Of a stretch of DNA of 64,000 nucleotides, positions 23,701-35,700 are shown one piece after another. The position numbers and the translations under genes are program-made. Position 1 is the stretch's first letter, and each line of letters opens with the position of its first letter. This DNA comes from Ostrinia nubilalis (lineage: Eukaryota; Arthropoda; Insecta; Lepidoptera; Crambidae): contig NC_087104.1 of the NCBI RefSeq assembly GCF_963855985.1, positions 2,294,001 to 2,358,000 on the forward strand, read 5' to 3'. The notes beneath the pieces are model-generated. The model did no database searches and had not been told where the DNA came from. It saw nothing but the letters and a program-made list of their open reading frames with translations.

Positions 23701-25473
23701 AAGTTACCTACAAGAGTTCAGCCAGGTGGTAAGAGACCGTCAGGTTCATTACCTTCTCGTGATAAAACTATTGCTTCTCGAGTAAGACCTAGCATTCCCA
23801 AAGGTCAGTCACAGGAATATGAACCAGTAACAGGCAAACCTAACAGGACGTTCGGTGGAAAATATGTAGAAAATGAAAAGATCTATGACAAAACTACTCC
23901 ACAAACTGGCTATTACGATAGGCCTGAGCCTACATCCTCAGTGAAATATGACAGAACTCAAACTACAGGAACTCGTGGCAGACCTCAAACTGTCCTTCAA
24001 GACGATCGTGATCAAGTTTTGATTGGTGACCAAAGGCCTAGTCCGCCGGGAGCCAAGTTTGGTCAAAAGCTAACTAGGCCAACAACTAACCAACAATCTG
24101 TAAATTATAATGGCCAACCTGTAAATGAAACTGGCTACCAATACATACCACCACGAACGAAATTTGAGCAAGATAAGGTTAAAGGATTTCCTAATCAATT
24201 TACAGGAACAACTAGAGTGGAAAATGAGTTTTATAAAAAAGAAGGCATCACAAGTAAACCATTCCTGACTCCTAATGTGTCACCTAACGACAAAGGTTTA
24301 AATGAATACGATCAAGAGGAAGGAACTCCAGATTTTGTATCTGATACGAATCTAAACCAGGATCAGTTTGACAACGACTCCTCTCAGTACCCAGACAGTG
24401 GAACCACATCCGATGAAACGTTTGTTGAAGAAGGTATTACATCTACTACACCTTCTAAAAAATTCACCAGTACTTCTCACAGGCCATCCCCAACAACAGG
24501 CCGACCCTTGAGACCTCAGTATAATCAGAACACGCAAAAGGTTCCTGGTTTTGTAAATGATAGAGTGACACCAACAGGTTATCCTAGACCAACACAAGGT
24601 TCTCATTTCAATCAAAATAAATTCGGGACTAACGTACCTTATCAAGGAGCTTCATCTGCCACCCCGTTGCCATCCACACCATCATACTATGGATCAACTA
24701 CACCAGGAGAACAGAGCTATGTCAATGGGGATAGGACTTATACTCCTGGTGAGGTAATCGTTTCTTCAACTACTCCTGTACCTTCCCAAAAGCCTATCTT
24801 TGGTGGATATTCCCAACAGAACACTAACAGACCTCAGATCCAAACCACGTTCAGACCAGATGGAACTTTAAGTCCTACAACTGGATACTATGATGGTACT
24901 ACTGCTCCAAGATTCCCAACTGTTTCTTCTACCTATTCTCCATCTAATGTAGGATCTAACAAAAATCCTCAATATGGAAGTGATCTGCCCAGCACAACCT
25001 ATCGTCCTAACTACAAGATCCCCGGAATAAATGAACCATCTGCTACTGCAGTTCCTGGAGTAGTTGTTGATGGTTTCGGAAGGCCTATAAGACCTGGATT
25101 TAGTTCTACTGCTCAAGATTACTCCCCTGGATCAACTTTTGATGAGCAAGGTCAACCTATTAAGGGTCAAGTTGATGGTTTTGGAAGGCCTGTTAGACCT
25201 GGATTTAGTTCTACTGTTCAAGATTACGCCCCTGAATCAACATTTGATGAGCAAGGCCAACCTATTAAGGGTCAAGACGTGAAGGTTGGATATCAACCAG
25301 GTAAGCCCTCGAGCGATCAGTTCAAAGGTCAGCAGAGGTACCAACCTGTTGGTACTTCTGGTCAGCGAGTGTCTCCAGTCTTCCCATCAACCACCGAGAA
25401 GATCTATGGAGAAGACTTCAGTGGTCCAAAACAACAGCAAAAGTTCGATCCTGAAACTGGATATTATTATTAG
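20791..25473 (+). CDS. Giant RR-1 cuticular protein with long Pro/Thr-rich arms (gene C)
   Basis: Three exons, 20791-20805 (MKTFL), 20951-22577 and 22772-25473, with GT/AG introns of phases 0 and 1, giving 1447 aa, far longer than most RR-1 proteins. A signal peptide of about 15 residues precedes EKLDLTYLPPPGSQ. A 430-residue Pro/Thr/Gln/Asn-rich arm follows, then RPERPQAEADRN and an RR-1 domain at about 448-526 ([22 protein letters not shown]), then YHDG|SYDDD, where intron 2 falls as in gene A. The 899-residue tail is first mixed acidic/basic (repeated STKRP and RRP motifs), then Thr/Pro-rich with PTTGYYDG-like motifs, a 35-residue direct repeat, and a C-terminus of ETGYYY. Low complexity plus a chitin-binding core suggests an extended matrix linker; Ser/Thr-rich parts may be O-glycosylated (inference). 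Confidence 0.92.
25066..25275 (+). repeat. In-frame 105-bp tandem duplication in gene C
   Basis: Two adjacent 105-bp units (25066-25170, 25171-25275), each coding 35 residues that begin VDGFGRP and end QGQPIKGQ, differing at about four amino-acid positions. Recent internal duplication. Confidence 0.9.
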
Positions 25474-25550
25474 CCAAGAGAAAACTACCTCAATATTTAT
25501 TGAAATTGATTCTAATTAATTTTAAGCACGAGCATGTAAATGAAAAACTA

Positions 25551-25556
25551 AATAAA
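25551..25556 (+). terminator. Poly(A) signal of gene C
   Basis: AATAAA, 78 bp after the TAG of gene C. Confidence 0.65.
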
Positions 25557-27644
25557 CAGTCAACGCCAATACTGTGTTTTAAACTATTTATCATAAACCT
25601 ATTTAATTCTACAATACCAAAGTTTTGAAATGCAATATTTAAACCTTCCAAATGGTACTAGGTCCGCCCTACGAGTTAGTGCTTTATGCAGAATTGAAAA
25701 TGTTGTATTATTATATTGATTAAATAACAACAAATCTTTTACCCGCGAGCGAGAATAACTCAATACATAAAATGATCTCAAAGTGTTATTTAATAAGTAC
25801 CTATTCTACTTAAAATTAATTCAATAACTTTTAAACTATTATTGAAATAAGAAAATATGTAACACTAACACTAAACAAACGTTAAACATCACGAATAGCG
25901 GCATCTATGAATATCACTCGTAACTCTTGACCAAAATTTACAATCACTAAAGCTGGATCGATAAAAGCCATTCACTGGACGTTGAACACTTAGTTCTGAG
26001 GTCACAACATAGATGGCGCTTGGTAGCCATAGAAAACTAAATAGACCTCGTACAACGATTACAGCAAAAAATTATAGACATTAAAGCCTACAATAAAAAA
26101 ATAATCAATCAATATTAATGTCCATAGCAAATGAAAAGTTAGAATTAGCTTAATGCTACTTTTTGTTCGTCTGGTTTTTTGTAGCACCCTAATGGCTGTG
26201 GGTCAGAGGGTACCCGGATCTCAAATCCATTTGGTGCTTGGCCAGAGAGATGGTCGCTAAGGTAGCGCTCAAGGTCAAAAGTTTGAAGGACGGGTTATGT
26301 AACGAATCACGATCATTCAACGCTTTTTGTTTTCGTAAAAAAGTTCGGTCAATGTACCTCTACGATCGAAACATGTGCTAGCTTCTGATAAAAAAGGGAT
26401 CACTATTTTAGTGGCAAGCATATCACGTACTTAGAAGCTCCTATTTCTCCCGACAAAATGATACTAATGTGTCGAAAGATTGGGTGTTTTGCTTCAACCC
26501 CCTGAAGCTCTGAATGCCCATAAAATATCAAATTCTTGCCTTTACACTATACCTATTAGGTATTTTCAGTTGTGTTAACTACTTATAGCTTATATTATGA
26601 CTCAGTCAGTCACTAGTCTGTTGGTTAGAAGACTATACAGAACTAGTTTTTAAATTCAATTCCCAAGTAAGACATGCAAAATGGCTTTAAGCAAATCTCT
26701 TTGGTAGTCGTTTAAATTCAGTTGAAAATAGAGACGTTAATAGAGAGTGACGTAGTGGAATTACATACAGCTTTTATTTTGCTCTTGTTTACATTCCTTG
26801 TGGAATCATTTAAAAATCGTTATTCATAGACTAAGAGCTACTTTCAGCTAAGAAAAATTTTCAGCTTTTATAAAATAACTTAGGTGCACTAGCTCTTAGT
26901 CTAATAATTAAGTTTACTTACAATCGATAGACTATAAACAAGCTCAACTCAACCATTGCAAAAGGTCCATCTTGTATTTGTAAAAGCAATAACGATGATT
27001 TATTTTAACTTTTGCAAACGATCCATGCTGAAATGGGAACTCGAGAAAATTTATGGCCATCCGTCAATCCCAATCTACCTATGACATTACTGGCACAATA
27101 GATTAAGAAATGAGCTCTATTCTAATACCAATACCAGAATAATGGGCAGTTAAGACAAACCGATACTGAAATATCAAGGCAACAAAAATGTCGGACAACT
27201 CAATGCTCCATTGTTATATTTTAGTTGTCGAATCTGGGGCTTGACCCTTGAACTAAGGTGAAGAGGTCCAGGGCTACCCACATGTCATAACATTTTGACG
27301 TTGCTATTATAGCAACCTATTGTCGTGTAATAGAGAAGAATTTACCAAAACTAGACATAAATCTTGTAGCTGCAGCCTAAGAATAACTTTAGACTAATGA
27401 TGCTTCATGATTTCCATTAACAGTTTTCTTCTCTTCAGTCTACTTTGTCTACTACTTCAATTAATCCATAGGAACCCCATAAAAGTTAAGGTATAGGTCG
27501 CCATAAAAGTTACTAATTATGATCAATTAACTGTTCCTCTTTTAATCTTTTACTTATAACAATATTTATTTTGGACTAGGAAGGATTAAAACTGGGTTGT
27601 ATAGATAAAACGACGTTATCTCAGTGGTCAAAAGTTCGTGGGTT
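25557..27644. other. Intergenic, no gene recognised
   Basis: No exon or RNA gene. One short hairpin element is listed separately at 26828-26901. Confidence 0.4.
26828..26901. repeat. Short TA-flanked inverted repeat
   Basis: 74 bp with GACTAAGAGCTA at the left, TAGCTCTTAGTC at the right, and TA on each side. Probably a small MITE remnant. Confidence 0.5.
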
Positions 27645-27780
27645 CATCATCATTTCATCCATTGGACGTCCACTGCTGAACATAGGCCTCCTGCAATGTT
27701 TTCCATGTTGATCGATTGGTAGCGGCCTGCGTCCAGCGTTTCCCTGCTACCTTTATGATGTCATCGGTCCACCTCGTGGG
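27645..27780 (-). mobile_element. RTE-type non-LTR 3' fragment, copy 4
   Basis: The minus strand codes the family C-terminus (RWTDDIIKVAGKRW...QQWTS). 5'-truncated after about 45 codons. Confidence 0.85.
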
Positions 27781-28428
27781 TTCAATCCTTCCTAAAGCAG
27801 TAAGATCTTTCAAGTGAAAAATCGTGTTTAAAAGCATGAAAAGTTATGACTAGCAAGAAAGCTAGACATCGGATCACAGAAATGGTTAATTTTAGTATGA
27901 CGAGCATAAAAACCATTTAACACGAGAATATTTCATGAATGCTCTCGTTCAGCTTTAGACAATACATTTTCTATTATGTCTGCATCATGTCGAAGTAATA
28001 TTTCGATTGTTACATCGATTAAGTTCAAATCGATCGTTGATTTACGTCTTATTCGAGAGGAGAGGATCCACAATGGTCCAGACCGGTTGGGAGTGCTTTG
28101 TGACGTAATAGGTCACGTTGAGTAATTCTAGACTGAACGATTAGTCTCAGGCGTGTTGGTAGTGAGGGTGGTGTAGACGAGCGACTTCTAAATAAATCTA
28201 AAACTTTTTAAATCACTGAAGTTCAGGTAACGGCGCATGAACCTGGCAAAGGCAAATCTAGCTTAACACCAGCTTTTTCTAGAGAAAGACTCTCTTTTCA
28301 AAAGTTAAATTCCAATCCTTTATTAATGTAAAGCCTTTTTGGGCCACTTTACACCTCCCAAATATAGTTCTACCATCACTTCTGGATATCGTATCAGTTT
28401 TCGTTGAGAAGAAATCGTAGAAGAAACA
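27781..28428. other. Intergenic, no gene recognised
   Basis: Nothing recognised. Confidence 0.4.
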
Positions 28429-28540
28429 TCATCATCATCATCATCATCTCAGCCTTAGGACGTCCACTGCTGAACATAGGCCTCCCCCAATGCTTTCCAT
28501 GTTGCCCGGTTGGTAGCGGCCTGCGTCCAGCGCCTTCCTG
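28429..28540 (-). mobile_element. RTE-type non-LTR 3' fragment, copy 5
   Basis: A (CAT)n tail then CTCAGCCTTAGGACGTCC through GCGCCTTCCTG. Very short 5' truncation. Confidence 0.85.
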
Positions 28541-29140
28541 AAGACCTGAAGAAGAAACATACTTGTACAAAGATACGTTAAAAATTGTTTTATTTTATTC
28601 AAGGTGGCCAAGATAGTGTCACACGTTAAATTTTAACTGCCAAAGTAAAAAAAAAAAAACATTAAAATTACTTTTACCAAAAATCGTGAAAAAATGCAAT
28701 CAAAAGTCGCCAGTCCGCAAATCACGTAAGTGTTGAGTTGTTGATTTTCGATCGATCTACAATGTTGCGGCGAGCCATTTAGAGCATCGATGTTCCGCGA
28801 TAATGAAGGCATGGTTAATGGAACATTACCATAATCACATTTGTTATTTCTGGCCTTCGTTACATTTCGTGGTTTTGCGTCGGATCGTGAACGATTTTGT
28901 ATTAAGAGAACTATGCACTTACTTAATGGGGTCTTTTTGGTTTACGCGAAAAATATTATTATTATCTCATCTTATAAGACCTAAATTAGTTTGCTTTGGG
29001 ATAACCAATTGCCATAGAGAACCACAACATTACATTGTTCAGGTTATACTTTTATCTACTTGCTTTTAAATAAGCTAAAATACTTTTCTAAGGGAAGCTT
29101 TACCTACCTATTAATTTGGTATTTTATCAGTTATAGAGTT
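28541..29140. other. Intergenic, no gene recognised
   Basis: An open frame at 28803-29069 has no recognisable domain and no splice or promoter support; probably chance. Confidence 0.4.
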
Positions 29141-29260
29141 AGGCTGAGTTGTACCATCTAACTTTGACCGTAACTTTAACGATAACCGGTGTTTTTTGTA
29201 TGGAGTTTGACAGATTTTTGACGTTTAACAAAGTTAAAGTAAGATGGTGCAACCCAGCAT
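29141..29260 (+). repeat. TA-flanked MITE (AGGCTGAGTTGCACCA family), copy 3
   Basis: 120 bp, AGGCTGAGTTGTACCATC at the left, AAGATGGTGCAACCCAGCA at the right. Central GTTTTTTGTATGGAGTTTGA block as in the other copies. Confidence 0.85.
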
Positions 29261-29451
29261 AAATATTCTAAGCTCTATTTCCATGTGGTTCCGGTATAGT
29301 AGACTGGGATCACCCCTAATTTTCCCGTGCATGTTGTAAGAGGCGACTTAGAAAGAAATATGCGAACATCAGTCCTTCCCAACCCATCCGTGTAAGCTAG
29401 ATCCTGCCTTTCGAAATAGGTCGTATTTCGCACTGGAGCACTGGAGACTAA

Positions 29452-29566
29452 TGCCCGTTTTCACCATCAATCCCTAATTTTAAGTGACCCCTATGGTAAC
29501 ACATAACAGAAATTTTGTTTTCAAAGGGGTCACTTAAAAATTTGGGATTGATGGTGAAAACGGGCA
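29452..29566. repeat. Hairpin MITE with TAA target duplication
   Basis: 115 bp: TGCCCGTTTTCACCATCAAT at the left and its complement at the right, flanked by TAA on both sides. The arms pair over about 45 bp. The TWA-type 3-bp duplication suggests PIF/Harbinger mobilisation (inference). Confidence 0.85.
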
Positions 29567-29598
29567 TAAATGACCTAATGATGAAGTTGTAATCGTAA

Positions 29599-30077
29599 TC
29601 TATACTTATAATAAATCTGTAGAGAGATCAATTCTGTACATGAAATATATTTTCAAAATAACTATCAGGGGTGATTAGTGATCGATACTAATGCCAAAAA
29701 TGCAATCAGTAAAATTTTTGTCTGTCAGTCTGTCTGTATGTTCCTTATAGAAACAAAAACTACTGGACGGATTTTAACGAAACTTGGTACAATTATTCTT
29801 CATACTCCTGGGCAGGTTATAGTATACTTAGGAATTCCCACGGGAACGGGAAAATCCTTTTGTATGAAAAATCTAAACCGCTTAAGTTAGACGCTTGAAA
29901 TTTGGCATGCAGGTACCTTAGTAAACTTAAAGCTTAGTTACAACAGAATATTGCAGAATTCCCACGGGAACGGGAGTGAGCGGGAAAAAATATTTGTATG
30001 GAAAAATCTAAACCGCGTAAGATAGATGAAGGGGGTAAAACGGGATCCACGCGTACGAAGTCGCGGGCGGCCGCTAG
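29599..30077 (+). mobile_element. Helitron-like non-autonomous element, + copy
   Basis: 479 bp starting TCTATACTTATAATAAATCTG and ending GGGCGGCCGCTAG, with A before and T after, the expected Helitron insertion context. Contains a short GTCTGTCAGTCTGTCTGTATG tract and GGAATTCCCACGGGAACGG blocks. Homologous to 31527-32049. Confidence 0.8.
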
Positions 30078-31526
30078 TAATAAATATTAAATTACGCTAC
30101 GCTTGTATAAAACATACCTATGATTAAGCCATCAAAATCTTCGCGGCCCGTTAATGAGTAAACTAAAACTGATATAATGCTTCAAGCCTATTTAAAACTA
30201 ATTATCTCAGTAATCAGAAGTAATTAATCATCCTAACCAGCGATCACCTTGTTTGAAATTGACGTAAAGGGAATAACAGGTATCAGTCTGCATTATTTGT
30301 CTAGCGAATCAAGGGCCGAGGACGGACGCATTTTTGACGTGCATTCATTTAACTTCTCGATTGATTGATGACCTTAAAGATAGACTGTCTAGCTGGACGA
30401 AAAAGCGGAGAATTCTCTTTGCTGTCCTTTTGGGGATGCCATTGTATGCACGTAGGTATTGTTATCATTATCACACTAAAATACATAAATAATAATAATC
30501 ATGTTATCATCATAGTCATTAATTTGACTAGCAAATCTAGCCACTGCTAGTTATTTTCTTATTAAATATACTACCTAAATAGCAAAGTAACAGATCGGTC
30601 TTTCAGGAGATACTCGTATATTGAATCTCCTGAAACTGAACTCTGAAACTCTCCTGAGTCACATAAGCGGCCAAAAGCTCCATTTGTGCCCTTGCTGACA
30701 TTTAAATAAATAAAAATAACTTTATTTCAGTACCCAAGTTTCTTATAACTAAAAACAATATATGCGTGCTAAGTTATTCAACAACAACTGAAATACTGTG
30801 GAATATTATAGTTAATTAACGTCGGAGTAGATTGGAACCCGAAAACTATAGTTGTTCATAAATTATGTCATTGATCGAACTCGTCCTACCATTAAAATTT
30901 AAATATTTATTTAGAACCATTTACAATAATTAAATTGCCAACCTTGGAGAAAGGAGTTTAGCACAGAGATGTACGTTCCAGCTGCCACACTTAGACATTA
31001 ATTAGAATAAATCTAATGTAGAACAAAAAATAAACGTATTACACTTGCAAACGTGATCTAGATGAGCCCTCGCAGCCTTGGGCTTGATCTTCTTTCTAAC
31101 TAGCTAAGAACCGTGGGTTCTGTTGTCCCCAGGTTTGAAGAGTAAATATTATTGATTATACTACCAATAGAATATGTAAATACGAGTAGGTACTTTACAA
31201 ACTTCGTTAAAAGTTTAACGACATTATCTACACTATCTTGAGCTTTCATTTCAAACAAGTGACCATCTTACCCTGATTGTTTTATGGGAAACATTGGATT
31301 TGTTTCAGCGATAATTAGGAGGTTATTCACATATTTTTGTATGTAAAACTTGTAGCTTATGTCATAGTTACGCGAAAACTGAATTCATTGTGTTTTGTAG
31401 GTTCGACTCTAATTAATTGATCCAATTTTGTACATTATTTTCCTAATTTAACAGTACCAAGTCACTTTGTGAATTATTTTGAATCTCTTTTAGTGTTCAT
31501 TCATAAAAGTTATGTTTTATTACACA
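30078..31526. other. Intergenic between two inverted Helitron copies
   Basis: No gene or RNA recognised. The stretch is bounded by oppositely oriented, related Helitron-like copies. Confidence 0.4.
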
Positions 31527-31877
31527 CTAGCGGCCGCCCGCGACTTCGTACGCGTGAATCCCGTTTTACCCCCTTCATCTATCTTACACGGTTTAGATTT
31601 TTTCATACAAATGTTTATTCCCGCTAACTCCTGTTCCCGTGGGAATTTCGGGAATTCCTTATTGTAACTAAGCTTTAAGTTTACTAAGGTACCTACATAC
31701 TAAATTTGAAGCGTCTAACTTAAGCGGTTAAGATTTTTCATACAAAAGGATTTTCCCGCTAATTCCTGTTCCCGTGGGAATTCCTAAGTATACTATAACC
31801 TGCCCAGGAGTATGAAAAATAATCGTACCAAGTTTCGTTAAAATCCGTCGAGTAGTTTTTGTTTCTATAAGGAACAT

Positions 31878-31930
<53 letters not shown>

Positions 31931-32049
31931 AATTTTACTGACTGCATTTTTGCCATCAGTAACGATCACTAATCACCCCCTGGTAGTTATTTTGAAAATA
32001 TATTTCATTTACAGAATTGACCTCTCTACAGATTTATTATAAGTATAGA
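31527..32049 (-). mobile_element. Helitron-like non-autonomous element, - copy
   Basis: 523 bp; on the minus strand TCTATACTTATAATAAATCTG to GGGCGGCCGCTAG, flanked A/T. It carries an expanded (GTCT)n microsatellite at the site where the + copy at 29599 has only a few units, resembling the microsatellite-bearing Lep1-type Helitrons described in Lepidoptera. Confidence 0.8.
31876..31928. repeat. (ACAG)n microsatellite
   Basis: About 13 perfect tetranucleotide units inside the Helitron-like element. Confidence 0.95.
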
Positions 32050-32186
32050 TAATGGATCTTATGAACCTTAATCTCTCATTTCCTACGAATCTATCGACCA
32101 TCTTATCGATTTCTTCATTTAATTCTTGTTTTAATTGTCATTTCACACAGAACAGACATACAGTATCAAATTCAATGTAGACAAAT

Positions 32187-32415
32187 TGTAGCGGTAGTAA
32201 ACCACACATTAAGGATTCGCTAAGGGACGCTGAAGGGATTGTGGCTCCAAGGAGAGCTAATAACCAAACCCGACGAGTGTTGAACGTACACTGATTTATT
32301 GAATTCACCAATATTGTAACGCATAGTGACGAGCAATGACGTAAAGCTAACTTAGCTAAATTTAAACTAGGTCAAGTAAGAAATGTACAATTTTTATGTG
32401 CGGTTAGCCCGTACA
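32187..32415 (-). repeat. 3' LTR of the BEL/Pao element
   Basis: 229 bp with TGTA...TACA ends on the plus strand; same sequence as 40471-40699. In element sense it starts TGTACGGGCTAACCGCACAT. Confidence 0.95.
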
Positions 32416-32707
32416 TCTTGCCAATCAGAGAAGAAAAAAGGACAAATCGCTTAAAATGATACAAAGTAATATGCTAAGTCAGAAGCTAGTTTGTACATTA
32501 AGCTCAAAAAGATATGCTAGGTGAAAACATTGATAGAAACGCTTAAGAATTTCAAAATTATGCTAGTTAATAACATTGATATAAAAACAATTGATAAGAT
32601 GCTTAAGAAGTTATTGAATACGTAAAGATTTGCAATAAAATAGAGTTACATAAGAGTTTAAATAGTAAACTTAGTGTCCATAATATTGTCCAGTAAATAA
32701 ATAACAC

Positions 32708-35700
32708 TTAATCGGATGACTCAATTATTTCCCCGAGGGATTCACAAGGAATAGAGATCGACACGGACCGCGGGGGCTTAGGAGGCGCCGAGCCTCTGTC
32801 AACACTTAACACGCCCATGCTCACTGATTTACGCAATTCACTACACTGAGGTTGCACTTCTTGTTCACTAGACACACACTGCCGCTCGATGTTCACCGGA
32901 TGTCCCCTCCTAAGGACAGCTGGATGTCTCGAAAGCTGCACGCGCCGAGACCTTTTCCTTCGGACTCGAAGAAAGATTGCCACTAGCGCTGCTATCAGAA
33001 GTACTACAACTATTCCATAGCTGATTGAGTACTGGTGGATGTCATGGACGCTGAGATCCGATGCTGATTCTTGCTTTACCACATTTAATTCATCCATTAT
33101 CTCATGATAAGCTTGCTGGTGACTTTCTGTAGTAAGATCGCTAATTGTTGAGGTGTTTATCAATTTGTTGAGAATTGATATCTTTGGGGCTTCGATATTT
33201 AAGTCTATATTTACCTTTTTCACAAAGTCGTTATGAGCATATATCGTAAATGAGTCTCCCTTGAGAGTGCAACCTTGACCTATATCGAGAAGGCCGTTGC
33301 CCGCTATTGTGCTGACTGTCATACCAGCTGGACAAAATGTGCGAATGTTGCACTCGTGGCAACATGAGTACAACCAGACATTCTGTAGGTGTAACTTGAT
33401 CCACCTATTGTTACAAGGAGCTTGCTCGTACATACAGGGCGAAGTTATTTTTCCTGCATCTATTATACTTAGGTTACATAAATTTTGCTTGAGATCTAAA
33501 TCATAAATAGGTTTATCTAAAGAGCATAGCATTCTCTCTTCAGATGCATGAAGACACGTTTGCAGATCATGTTCAGTTAAAAATATAACTGCTTCTTTTC
33601 TTAGATTAAACGCTAGGTAAGGGTAAGTAGGTACAGTCAGGTAGGAAACTGCTTCTGTGTTGCGTGGAACGGTGATAATCTTATCAAGCTCGTAGATGTC
33701 GTTATTGATCAGTGGGACCTTAATTTCGATGATAAGGTATTTTTTGTAGACCTTGGCGAATACCTTGAGTAGCTTGTATAGGTCACGAATGTTATGTGTC
33801 TCTACAGGTACTTTCAGATCACCATGTAGCTGACCTGATATAAAATTTATTTGTTGCTCTAATTGCTCGCTAGACAACAGGTGCGTATCGATGCGCCCGT
33901 GAGTGATGTCAGTAACGGTATCAATAAGTGAGGTTTGTATACGTCTCAGGTTCTCTAGGATGATGTTGGCTGCTAAAGCTGACGACGTTATGTAAAGTCC
34001 ATTGTGGACGTCATTACGTAATTGAGTTAGCTCTGTTGCTGTTTCTCTTAAATATGTATTTATCAATGAAAATTGTTTGTTCATGATTTGTTCGTTTCGC
34101 TGTATTATGTTGTATTCCGCTTCGATAATTGTTGTTTGATTCTTGATGAGTTGTTTAACATGATTTTCGTTGTAGCTAATCTTTTCAATATCTTTAGCAT
34201 ATTGAAGAGCAAAGTTGTCGTCTAAAACACCAAATAGATAGTTCGCTACGGACCCAATACCATTAACTAGGCCTCTTTTTTGGCGTCTGCTGCTTTGTAG
34301 GAGTCGATTATAGTGCTCAATTTCCGTAAGTTCATGCGCTAGTTGGTTAGCAATACTCATATACTGTGCATTAGATTGGATTGACATGCCTTTTAAATTC
34401 AAAGTTAAGCTCTTTAAATGACGAATGTACATCTCCATGTCTTCCAATGCTTGCCAGTAGCTAGTAAGGTTGTAGTACACAACCAATCGCCACTCATCTC
34501 GAATGTACTGTATATTCGAAATCGTGTCAAAATATAACGCTCTATTATCTTCTAGTGCTGTCACATTGCTATTAATGTTTTGCTGCATCGATGGAGATAT
34601 AAACATAGTCAATAAGAGCAATGCTAGAGAAATGAAGTTTGTAAATACGCTACGCTTGCTTCTGCTAGCCCTTTTCTCATTGTTTGAAGATACTTGGGGT
34701 TGCTGATCGCTTGGCTTCGTTGTAGTGGTATCATCGATAGTTTTTTCGACGGGAAGGGGGATGAGCTTTGTTACAGGACGTTTAAGGACGTTGTTCTCGG
34801 TTTTTATAGATACGACTCTGACGTATCCATCTTTTCCAGGGTGTAATTCTTGGACTCTGCCAAGTGCCCACTTTCCTGGAGCTAAATTTTCGTCTTTTAT
34901 AATAACGATATCGTTAACTTCGAAGTTTTTAGTAGGGCTGGTCCATTTAGACCGGGCCTGAAGATGCTGAAGATAATCGGACGACCAAAGCTTCCAGAAT
35001 TGCTTATTCATGATCTGCACCAGTTGCCATCGTGCAGGTAAGCTAACGTTATCTGGATCAGTCTGAGGTCTAGATAGTAAAGAGTCACCTATGAGAAAGT
35101 GACCAGGTGTTAAATACGTGTCCTCTGGGTTCTCTGTTAAAGGAAACAAAGGACGCGAGTTCAAGCAGGCTTCGATTTGCTGAATTAGAGTAGTCATCTC
35201 CTCGTATGTAAGTTTCTGCTCACCTAGGACTCGTTTTAGGTGCCTTTTAAAGCTTTTCACGGCGGCTTCCCATAAACCACCTGCGCTTGGCCATGCTGGT
35301 GCATTGAACGACCACTCAATGTTCATGTGATTGATGCTATTAAAGAAATCTGTATTCAAGGTACGTAAGATTTCTTTATACTCCTTATCTATCGCTCGCT
35401 TCGCTCCGACAAAATTTGTACCGTTATCACTGTACATGCGGCAGGGAGTCCCTCGCCGTGCACAGAAACGGCGGAACGCTGCTAAAAACGCTGGAGTACT
35501 AAGGTCTGACACCAATTCTAGGTGAACAGCCTTTGTCGCTAGGCAGATAAATACAGCTACATATCCCTTGTACGTCTTTACTCCCCTGCCCCTGCTTAGC
35601 TTCAAGTCCACGTGACCGGTAAAATCTACACCGGTGTGTGCGAAGGGGCGGGAGGGGGTCACTCTCGCTCGAGGAAGATCAGCCATTATTTGATGGTGTT

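Noticed and set aside
22772..25473. Gene C exon 3 as an independent gene
   Set aside because: It lacks its own signal peptide and promoter, has a clean AG acceptor, and completes the split Gly codon after the RR-1 domain exactly as in genes A and B.
31876..31928. Tandem array as a regulatory array
   Set aside because: Simple (ACAG)n microsatellite typical of this Helitron-like family.
32416..32450. Polypurine tract of the BEL/Pao element
   Set aside because: The AGAGAAGAAAAAAGG run is purine-rich on the plus strand, whereas the element's sense strand is minus, so it is not in the expected sense.
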